Position numbers and translations under genes: made by a program. Below are positions 15,806 through 23,157 of a DNA stretch of 64,000 nt, piece by piece. The notes under the pieces were generated by a model. That model was not told the origin of the DNA, did not search any database, and saw only the letters and a program-made list of their open reading frames with translations. The DNA lies in NCBI GenBank assembly GCA_965228575.1, contig CBDDHW010000072.1, positions 1 to 64,000 of the forward strand, given 5' to 3'. Source of the stretch: UBA11612 sp965228575 (GTDB lineage: Bacteria > Pseudomonadota > Alphaproteobacteria > Rhodospirillales > Rhodospirillaceae). The first letter of the stretch is position 1, and each line of letters starts with the position of its first letter.

Positions 15806-18421
15806 TTATGTGAGCAGAGGGTCGGTCATCACCTCCACGAGCGCCGGTCCGTCATGGGCCATCGCCTTGTCGAATGCGGCTTTCAAGGCGTCGGCCTTGT
15901 CCACGCGAATTCCCAAGCCGCCCGCCAGCGTCGCATATTCAGCGAAATTTGGATTGTGCAAACCGGTTTGCCACACATCCCAAGCGCCGTCGCGCTGCTC
16001 CTTTGAAATTTTCCCAAGCTCGGAGTTGTTTAAAAGAACATGCGTGATGTTCATGTTGTATTTCACCGCTGTTGTGAATTCCGCCATGTACTGACCGAAC
16101 CCGCCATCCCCGGAGATTGAAATCACTTTGCGCTCGTCACCCACTGCGGCCCAGGCCCCCATCGCCGCAGGAAACCCGAAGCCAATGGAACCCAAGTACC
16201 CGGACATCAAAACACTTTGGGTTTTGCATTCAAAGTACCGCCCAAAGGAATAAGTGTTGTTGCCGACATCGACGCTAATCACAGCGTTGTCGGGCACAAC
16301 ATCGGACAACACCTGAAACAAAACAGCCGAGTTCAGGCCGTTCCCATCATCTTTTTTGGCACGCTTTTCTTTTTCCCCCCGCCAATCGGCCCAATGATCG
16401 GCAAGCTCTTTGCGTTGATCCTCGCAAGCGCGCTTAGATGAAAGCTTGTCTTTCATCATCTTTGCGGTGATTGCGATATCGCCCCACACCGGCTCTTCGA
16501 CCGCATGAAATTTACCCAGCGCCATGCGATCAAAGTCGACTTGAATTATGGGCTTCTTTTTATCAATCCCGGTGTGATCGGAGAATGATGCGCCAAAGAC
16601 GATCAGCAGGTCGGCCGCACTCATAAACCAACTAGCAACCGGCGTTCCGCTCTTTCCAAGCACGCCGGCGCCCAGCGGATGGTGATCGCTAATCTGCCCC
16701 TTCGCCTTGAACGTTGTAATCACCGGGCAGTTCAATGCTTCCGCCAGCGCGATAACTTCATCCATCCCGTCCTTCGCGCCGTATCCCACAATGATCAGCG
16801 GGCGCTTGGACCGTTTGATGCGCTGATTCGCATACGTGATGGATTGGTCGGGAGGCGTAATCGACGTCTTGGATACGCGCCCCTCCGGCCGTCCAGGGCC
16901 TTTGGTTTCAGCGTCCAATACCTGAACTTCATCGGGCAATATTAGGTGAGCGACGTCCCGCTCAATGATTGCCGTTTTAAGCGCAAGCGAAGTGAGTTCG
17001 CCGGGGATGCTATCGTGCAAAACGGTTTGACTAAAGCGGGAGACGGCCGCAAAGGCCGACGATAAGTCGATTTCCTGAAACGCACCCGGCCCCATCACCT
17101 GGGTATTGATTTGACCCGTCAAAGCCAGCACCGGCGCGCGGTCCACCTTGGCGTCCCACAAACCGGTCAACAGATTTGTCGCCCCGGGGCCGGCGATCGA
17201 CAAACAGGCCGCCGGTTTGCCGGAAACTTTCGCGTAGCCCGAGCAGGCGAACGACGCTGCGCCCTCATGTCTGATCCCGAAGTAGCGGAGCTTTCCTTTG
17301 TCTTCGAGTACCCGAAGGGCTTCCGCCATTCCCAAATTGGAATGGCCGACCATGCCAAAGACACTATCGACACCCCATTCCACCATCGTTTCGGCGATAA
17401 CATGTCCAACCGTCCACTGAGGCCGTTTACTGACAGGGACGCACACCTCGAGTTCCCCATCGTTCTCGCGCACTTCAAAGGTTTCGACGCTATCGTCGTT
17501 TCCGACGCCCTTTCCGGACTCAAGATCAAAATCAAAACCGTGCCATGGACACCGCAATGCGCCCTCGCACACCGTCCCTTCGGTTAAGGGTCCACCTTGG
17601 TGCGGACATTTGCCGTCCATTGCGAAAACATTTTCTCCCGCGCGCACCACTGCCACTTGTCGTCCGCCCGCTGAGACTTTGTGAACCTCGCCATCTTTAA
17701 AATCGTCTTTGCGGCCGATGCCTTCCCATTTAGCGTCTTCATCTTCCTGGGCCCGGTGCGCTTTGGAGATTGTCAGCGCTTCGTCGTCGCGAAACCCGAC
17801 GTACCAATGACTCCCGTCGCAAAACGGTTTGTTGAGCGACGCCCCGCAGCGGCAAAGAACATAGTGCTCGTCGCCAACGCCCTCGCCGAACTCAGTTTCG
17901 TTCAAGGTGACGCCGCCGCGCACAGCGTAAGGCCCATCGCGCGTGACCTGAATTTCGGGATCACTGTGGTATTCGGTTTTCGCGTCCCCCTTTTCTTCAA
18001 AAGCAAGCGCGCCCGACGGACATTTCTTTATGGTTTTTATAATCGCGTCTTTATCGGCCGCATCGGGATCGATCCACGGCTCGCGCCTGGCGCTCCAGAC
18101 TTTCGGCAAGCCTGATGTGCAAAATCCGGCATGCGAACATGTCCCCCGGTTGTCGCGAATGGTTATGTCTTTGCCTTCGTAGCGGTCCAAGGAGTCGGAT
18201 ACCCGCCGATCACTCTTCTCGTCGGTGAATCCTATTCCCTGGTGTGTGCCATCGCAGAAGGGCTTGGTCTTAGATCCCCCGCAGCGGCACAGGGCGATGG
18301 TTTTTTTCACCGCAATCGATTCACCGCGCGAGTTCTTGAAGGTATCTAGGCCCTTGACGATAAGCGGACCATCTTTCTTAGGTGAAATTGTTGGTTTGAT
18401 GTCCTCGTCCTTTGAACTCAT
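15806..18421 (-). CDS. CDGSH/4Fe-4S/CDGSH/Rieske/ThDP-enzyme fusion
   Basis: An 871-residue protein with five modules. A CDGSH iron-sulfur domain has ligands C45, C47, C56 and H60. A divergent 4Fe-4S (Fer4_19-like) module has C95, C101 and C134. A second CDGSH domain has C190, C192, C201 and H205. A Rieske domain has C272-P-H274 and C291-P-W-H294. From about residue 335 comes a thiamine-diphosphate enzyme of the acetolactate synthase/pyruvate oxidase type, with Glu386 in RHEGAA, GPGATNLLTG, and the cofactor motif GDGGF (771) with NN (798-799). The layout suggests a 2-oxo-acid decarboxylating oxidoreductase passing electrons through built-in clusters. The substrate is unknown. AAAGGAATGTC precedes the ATG, and no signal peptide is seen. 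Confidence 0.92.
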   Translation of the reverse strand: MSSKDEDIKPTISPKKDGPLIVKGLDTFKNSRGESIAVKKTIALCRCGGSKTKPFCDGTHQGIGFTDEKSDRRVSDSLDRYEGKDITIRDNRGTCSHAGFCTSGLPKVWSARREPWIDPDAADKDAIIKTIKKCPSGALAFEEKGDAKTEYHSDPEIQVTRDGPYAVRGGVTLNETEFGEGVGDEHYVLCRCGASLNKPFCDGSHWYVGFRDDEALTISKAHRAQEDEDAKWEGIGRKDDFKDGEVHKVSAGGRQVAVVRAGENVFAMDGKCPHQGGPLTEGTVCEGALRCPWHGFDFDLESGKGVGNDDSVETFEVRENDGELEVCVPVSKRPQWTVGHVIAETMVEWGVDSVFGMVGHSNLGMAEALRVLEDKGKLRYFGIRHEGAASFACSGYAKVSGKPAACLSIAGPGATNLLTGLWDAKVDRAPVLALTGQINTQVMGPGAFQEIDLSSAFAAVSRFSQTVLHDSIPGELTSLALKTAIIERDVAHLILPDEVQVLDAETKGPGRPEGRVSKTSITPPDQSITYANQRIKRSKRPLIIVGYGAKDGMDEVIALAEALNCPVITTFKAKGQISDHHPLGAGVLGKSGTPVASWFMSAADLLIVFGASFSDHTGIDKKKPIIQVDFDRMALGKFHAVEEPVWGDIAITAKMMKDKLSSKRACEDQRKELADHWADWRGEKEKRAKKDDGNGLNSAVLFQVLSDVVPDNAVISVDVGNNTYSFGRYFECKTQSVLMSGYLGSIGFGFPAAMGAWAAVGDERKVISISGDGGFGQYMAEFTTAVKYNMNITHVLLNNSELGKISKEQRDGAWDVWQTGLHNPNFAEYATLAGGLGIRVDKADALKAAFDKAMAHDGPALVEVMTDPLLT

Positions 18422-18525
18422 GACATTCCTTTGCGACTAAATCTCAAAAAGTACGGATTTAAAAAATCGCCATAGCTACTGTCCTAACAGATTTTGGAGG
18501 TGCTCGAACCATTGGGGCGGACAGG

Positions 18526-18539
18526 TCACGTGCACGTGA
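18526..18539. promoter_or_regulatory. Perfect 14-base palindrome, possible operator
   Basis: TCACGTGCACGTGA is its own reverse complement and contains two CACGTG cores. It lies about 105 bases upstream of the FeS/ThDP fusion gene and over 360 bases upstream of flhA. A dimeric repressor or activator of the fusion gene could bind here; the regulator is unknown. Confidence 0.45.
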
Positions 18540-18739
18540 AGCCCAGAGTTTTATTTTAGTGGGAAAGCGAGGATTCGCCCCGCTCCAATGCCTAAAAATC
18601 CGGCGGTTAGGAGATACGCCCTAATCAGACGGAAATTCCACAGGAACATAACCTGTTGTTTTCAAATGATTATTTAATTCGTCGAATTGGCGAATGGCCC
18701 CTCAAATGACATGCTATCACCCGGCAATTCTTGCCCATC

Positions 18740-18755
18740 TTAAAGCGTTGTTAAC
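18740..18755 (+). promoter_or_regulatory. CtrA-type binding site upstream of flhA
   Basis: TTAA, seven bases (AGCGTTG), then TTAAC. This matches the CtrA consensus exactly and lies 150 bases before the flhA start. CtrA itself is encoded at 32687, so the flhA-flhF-flhG-fliK block is a likely direct target. Confidence 0.7.
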
Positions 18756-18905
18756 CGCCCTCGGCGACATTGAGGCCCACGTGGACAAAGGTCCTTTTTC
18801 CCAGTTTTCTGGGCTTTAAGACCCTTATCCGCTGGCGGCTCAGGGGGCTGAGTCGCGGCGCTCGCCTCACAAAGGCGCGCCGATTTTATGGTTTTGAGGC
18901 GGATA

Positions 18906-21125
18906 ATGGCGGAACAATCAGCAGCAGCAGATCCAGCACCGAGTGGCGGCGGAGGTGAAACGCCGGCGCCTGCTCAAGGCACAGCGGTCACCGAAACCAA
19001 AACCGCGCAAACCGACGCTCCGCCGGCAGCACCTGGGTCTCTTTTCGACTTCACCGATTTCGGCGACCGCTTTATGGGCTCGCTCAAGCGCGGCGACCTC
19101 GGCTTTGCGATGGGCCTCATGCTCATCCTGGTCGTGCTCATCATGCCGATGCCCTCGTGGCTCCTTGATATTTCGCTCGCCATGTCCATCACCCTCGCGG
19201 TTCTTATTCTGATGACCGTTGTGTTCATCAACCGCGCGATGGAGTTCAACTCTTTTCCCGTGGTGCTGCTCATCGCAACGCTGCTCCGGCTCGCGCTGAA
19301 CCTCGCGTCCACGCGCTTGATTTTATCGGATGGTCATACTGGAACCGACGCCGCGGGTGAGGTGATCGAAGCCTTCGGCGGTTTCATCATGGGTGACAAC
19401 TTCATCATCGGGATTATCGTCTTTGCGATTCTCACTTTGGTCAACTTCATGGTGATCACCAAGGGTTCAACCCGTATCGCCGAAGTCACTGCGCGTTTCA
19501 CCTTGGACGCCATGCCTGGCAAACAAATGGCGATCGACGCCGATTTGTCCGCCGGTCTGATCGATGAAACCGAGGCGCGGGAGCGCCGCGACGACCTTCA
19601 AAAAGAATCTGATTTCTTCGGCGCCATGGACGGTGCGTCAAAGTTTGTACGCGGAGACGCTGTTGCCGGTATTATCATCACCTCAATTAATATCATCGGC
19701 GGCATGCTGATCGGCATGGCCCAACGCGGCATGGAATTCGGCGACGCCGCGGATACATACACCCGGTTGACCGTCGGAGACGGTTTGGTCACGCAAATTC
19801 CAGCCCTTGTTGTGTCCACGGCGGCAGGTGTCATGGTGTCCAAAGGCGGCATCAAAGAGACCGTCGATAATGCCCTCGCTTCACAATTCACGAAGTACCC
19901 GAAAGCCATGGGCATGGCCTCGTTCCTGGCCGCATCCATGGCGATCTTGCCCGGCACCCCGGCCTTGCCGTTCTTGATGTTGTCCGCAGCGACCGGCGGC
20001 GTGGCGCTCTTCGTTACTTTGAGAAATAACAAAGAAAACGAAAAAATCGCCGAGCTTCAAAAACTTCAGGCGAAGTCTGAAGTGCCCGTGGCGGAAGAAC
20101 CGATATCCCAAGCCATGAAGATCGATATGGTCCGCCTGGAATTAGGATACGGACTGCTCTCGCTTATCAACAACGAGAACAAACGCCTCACCGACCAAAT
20201 CAAATCCTTACGGCGAGCCCTCGCAACCGACATGGGCTTTGTGATGCCCGCCGTTCGTATTCAAGATAACATGCAACTGCCCGCGAATTCCTACGCGGTC
20301 TATGTCAAAGAGGTCGAAGCGGGCAAAGGCGACCTGCGCCCGAACATGCTTTTGGTGATGGATCCGCGCGGTGAAGAAATTTCACTTCCCGGCGAGCGCA
20401 CCAAAGAACCCACATTTGGATTACCGGCGTTGTGGATCGATCCGGCAAACCGTGAAGAAGCGTTGTTCCGCGGATACACCGTTGTCGATCCGCCAACGGT
20501 GATCACCACACACCTCACTGAAGTTGTGCGCGACAACATGTACGAATTGCTCTCCTACACCGAGACGCAAAAACTTCTCAACGAGCTCGACAAAGAACAA
20601 CAAAAACTCATCAGCGAAGTGGTCCCGGCGCAAATCACCGTGGCGGGTATTCAACGTGTTCTTCAGAACTTGCTCAATGAGCGGGTCTCTATTCGCGATC
20701 TGCCGACCATCCTTGAAGGTGTCGCCGAAGCCTGCGCGATCACCCGCAATGTCTTGATGATTTCCGAGCACGTGCGCGCGCGTTTGTCCCGACAAATTTC
20801 CGATACGGCTGTCGACGAGAAAGGCGTGATCCCCATGGTGGCCTTGGGGCCGGAATGGGAGCAGGAATTCTCCGAAGCGCTTGTCGGCCAGGGCGATGAT
20901 CGCCAGCTGTCGATGTCGCCCTCCAAGCTGCAGGAATTCATAACCGCCGTACGCCAGAACTTCGAGCGATTTGCTATGCAGGGTGAAACACCCGTGCTGC
21001 TCACATCGCCATCGGTAAGACCCTACGTGCGCTCGATCATCGACAGGTTCCGCCCGATGACGGTGGTCATGTCACAGAACGAAATTCACCCAAAGGCCAA
21101 GATTCGTACCGTGGGGCAAATCTAA
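18906..21125 (+). CDS. flhA: Flagellar type III export membrane protein FlhA
   Basis: FlhA is the large export-gate subunit that receives chaperone-substrate complexes. After ~45 Pro/Ala/Thr-rich residues come eight membrane segments (residues ~65-335). The FHIPEP-family signature region RLALNLASTRLIL, the GDxFFGAMDGASKFVRGDA motif and the conserved cytoplasmic domain (VRLELGYGLLSLI, GVIPMVALGPEWE) are present. I use the ATG at 18906, preceded by GAGGCGG, rather than the ATG at 18888, which lacks a ribosome site. It heads a block with flhF, flhG and a fliK-like gene, and a CtrA-type site lies upstream. Confidence 0.97.
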   Translation: MAEQSAAADPAPSGGGGETPAPAQGTAVTETKTAQTDAPPAAPGSLFDFTDFGDRFMGSLKRGDLGFAMGLMLILVVLIMPMPSWLLDISLAMSITLAVLILMTVVFINRAMEFNSFPVVLLIATLLRLALNLASTRLILSDGHTGTDAAGEVIEAFGGFIMGDNFIIGIIVFAILTLVNFMVITKGSTRIAEVTARFTLDAMPGKQMAIDADLSAGLIDETEARERRDDLQKESDFFGAMDGASKFVRGDAVAGIIITSINIIGGMLIGMAQRGMEFGDAADTYTRLTVGDGLVTQIPALVVSTAAGVMVSKGGIKETVDNALASQFTKYPKAMGMASFLAASMAILPGTPALPFLMLSAATGGVALFVTLRNNKENEKIAELQKLQAKSEVPVAEEPISQAMKIDMVRLELGYGLLSLINNENKRLTDQIKSLRRALATDMGFVMPAVRIQDNMQLPANSYAVYVKEVEAGKGDLRPNMLLVMDPRGEEISLPGERTKEPTFGLPALWIDPANREEALFRGYTVVDPPTVITTHLTEVVRDNMYELLSYTETQKLLNELDKEQQKLISEVVPAQITVAGIQRVLQNLLNERVSIRDLPTILEGVAEACAITRNVLMISEHVRARLSRQISDTAVDEKGVIPMVALGPEWEQEFSEALVGQGDDRQLSMSPSKLQEFITAVRQNFERFAMQGETPVLLTSPSVRPYVRSIIDRFRPMTVVMSQNEIHPKAKIRTVGQI

Positions 21126-21274
21126 AGAAACGCGGACCTTTGGACGCTCGCGCAAGTGGTCGCGAGTAGGCAAAAATATTAAGCTCCCGGGAACGGAAGC
21201 GACGAACGAAAAAGTATTCAGCGGGACAGGGTGTCATTACTTATTAAAGGCACAGATCCGCGGCGGGGAACGGA

Positions 21275-22300
21275 ATGCGACTGAAGTCCTACAATGCGCC
21301 GACAATGGCCGAAGCCATGCGCATGGTACGCGAGGAATTGGGTGAGGACGCGATCATCGTCTCGACTCAACGCTCGTCGGATGGCCAGGGTGTGCGCATC
21401 ACCGCCGCATTGGAAGAACTCACCGACGATGACGACATTCAGCGCGCTCTGACCGGCAGCGATAGCACGCCTTTCGCCGACAAGGTTCGCGACGCTCTGG
21501 AATATCATGGAACCCCAGCCCGCCTTGTCGACAAACTCGTGCGCGCCGCGCAAGCGGTGGAAGTTGGCTCGCCGACAATGGCCTGCGCGGCTGCCCTTGA
21601 AGACATGTTTGACTTTGCGCCATTGCCGGAACGCAAATCACCGCGCCCGTTCATGCTTGTCGGACCGCCGGGCTCGGGCAAAACCATTACCACTGCGAAA
21701 CTGGCCGCGCGGGCACGCCTCGCCGGACGCCCGGTTGGCTTGATCACCGCCGATACTGTGCGCGCGGGCGCTGTCGAACAGCTCACGGCCTTCACCGGAA
21801 TTTTGGAAGTTGAACTGCGCCAGGTGCGCGGCGCCGACGGACTTGGTCTGGCCGTCGATGAAATGATGCAGATGTATGATCTGGTTTTTATCGACAGCCC
21901 GGGCCTCAATCCATTCAGCCATCACGACATGGACTTCCTCAAGACTTTGGTCAATGCCGCGGACGTTGAACCTATTCTTGTGATGGCGGCGGGCGGCGAT
22001 GCCTCTGAAGCAGCGGACATGGGTGAAGCGTTTAGCGCTGCGGGCGCAACACGCCTGCTGGCAACGCGCCTTGACATGACCCGGCGTCTTGGCGCCATTC
22101 TCGCGGCCGCAGATACGGGGCAATTGATGTTCAGCGAAGTGAGTTTAAATCCGCATGTTGCAAATGGACTCTGCGCTATTAATCCTGTGTCGATGGCGCG
22201 CTTGATCTTGCCACCCGAAGAAGAACTTCAACCCAGCGAAGACGAACAGCCCGAAGAAATCCTGCGGCCCACCGGTATACGTTCCGAGGTTAATTCATGA
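21275..22300 (+). CDS. flhF: Flagellar GTPase FlhF
   Basis: FlhF is an SRP-family GTPase that sets flagellar position and number. The N-terminal segment MRLKSYNAPTMAEAMRMVREELGEDAIIVSTQ is typical. The G1 loop GPPGSGKTITTAKLA and the G2-region TADTVRAGAVEQL are intact. The G3 motif reads DSPGLNPF instead of the usual DTAGR, and the G4 region TRLDMTRRLG replaces TKLDET, so hydrolysis may be altered. It is followed by flhG with a four-base overlap (ATGA), a sign of coupled translation. Confidence 0.9.
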   Translation: MRLKSYNAPTMAEAMRMVREELGEDAIIVSTQRSSDGQGVRITAALEELTDDDDIQRALTGSDSTPFADKVRDALEYHGTPARLVDKLVRAAQAVEVGSPTMACAAALEDMFDFAPLPERKSPRPFMLVGPPGSGKTITTAKLAARARLAGRPVGLITADTVRAGAVEQLTAFTGILEVELRQVRGADGLGLAVDEMMQMYDLVFIDSPGLNPFSHHDMDFLKTLVNAADVEPILVMAAGGDASEAADMGEAFSAAGATRLLATRLDMTRRLGAILAAADTGQLMFSEVSLNPHVANGLCAINPVSMARLILPPEEELQPSEDEQPEEILRPTGIRSEVNS

Positions 22301-23145
22301 GCTCTGACACAACGACCCGTTCCCGTGGCAGCGCCAAATCCGGAACGACGACCAATTCTTCATCAAGTCCGCGCCTTGCTGGCAAGCCAGCCGGAGGAAC
22401 CAAACGCGGCCGCCTGATTGCAGTGGCGTCGGGCAAAGGCGGTGTTGGAAAAACCTTTTTCTCGATCACGCTCAGCCAAGCCCTCGCGAAACGCAAACAG
22501 CGCACATTGTTGTTTGACGGTGATTTAGGTTTGGCGAACATCGACATTCAACTGGGCCTCATGCCGCAGTATGACCTGGGAAGCGTGATTGCCGGAAAGC
22601 TTTCTCTCAACCAAGCCGCCATGACGTACGAGACCGGCGGTTTCGATGTGATTGCCGGACGGTCGGGCTCGGGTAGCCTCGCCAACATTCCGCTTTCACG
22701 CTTGCAAATCATGGGCGAAGACCTCGCGCTCCTCGCCAGCCGGTATGACCGGGTTGTCCTCGACTTAGGTGCGGGGGTTGAAAAATCGGTTCGTCAGCTC
22801 GCCAAGGCCGCAGATACGATTTTGGTGGTGACCTCCGATGAGCCAACATCACTGACCGATGCGTACGCGTTTATAAAAATTACTGCGATGGAACGCCCCA
22901 ACACCGACATTCGTATTGTCGTGAATGCCTCCAACTCAACCCGCGAAGGCGAGCGTACCTATCAAACATTGCACAAAGCGTGTAACGGATTTTTGAAAAT
23001 TTCTCCGCCTCTGGCCGGCATCATCCGGCGCGATGCACGCGTGCGCGAATGCATCCGCAATCAGATGCCGATCCTCACGCGCTCGCCGTCTTCGGAAGCG
23101 GCGATGGATGTGGAAGCGATCGCCGACCGCTTGCTGGCGAGTTAA
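22297..23145 (+). CDS. flhG: Flagellar number regulator FlhG (MinD-like ATPase)
   Basis: FlhG (also FleN) is a ParA/MinD ATPase that restrains FlhF and limits flagellar number. The deviant Walker A motif SGKGGVGKTFFSITLS, DGDLGLANIDIQLGL and the LDLGAGVE motif are present. A Ser/Thr/Gly-rich leader of ~35 residues precedes the ATPase; in related proteins the N terminus carries the FlhF-activating motif, which I cannot identify clearly here. The start overlaps flhF by four bases. Confidence 0.93.
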   Translation: MSSDTTTRSRGSAKSGTTTNSSSSPRLAGKPAGGTKRGRLIAVASGKGGVGKTFFSITLSQALAKRKQRTLLFDGDLGLANIDIQLGLMPQYDLGSVIAGKLSLNQAAMTYETGGFDVIAGRSGSGSLANIPLSRLQIMGEDLALLASRYDRVVLDLGAGVEKSVRQLAKAADTILVVTSDEPTSLTDAYAFIKITAMERPNTDIRIVVNASNSTREGERTYQTLHKACNGFLKISPPLAGIIRRDARVRECIRNQMPILTRSPSSEAAMDVEAIADRLLAS

Positions 23146-23157
23146 GGCGCTCCGCAC

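Larger units (their letters stand above)
18422..18905. other. Divergent regulatory interval between the FeS/ThDP fusion and flhA
   Basis: This 484-base stretch contains no gene. It holds a perfect 14-base palindrome (18526-18539), a 19-base stem-loop with a seven-pair stem including one G-T pair (about 18557-18575), a 13-base palindrome AATTCGTCGAATT (18676-18688), a CtrA-type box (18740-18755) and a small CCCAG-TTTT-CTGGG hairpin (18800-18813). The minus-strand leader of the fusion gene may be structured, but it does not show the conserved elements of a thiamine riboswitch. Confidence 0.6.

Noticed and set aside
18540..18640. Thiamine riboswitch upstream of the ThDP-containing fusion
   Set aside because: The conserved thiamine-box segments (CUGAGA and the ACCUGAUC-like block) are not present.
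18722..18734. Possible sigma-54 promoter (CCGGCAATTCTTGC) before flhA
   Set aside because: GG and GC are separated by 8 bases instead of 10, so it does not fit the -24/-12 spacing.
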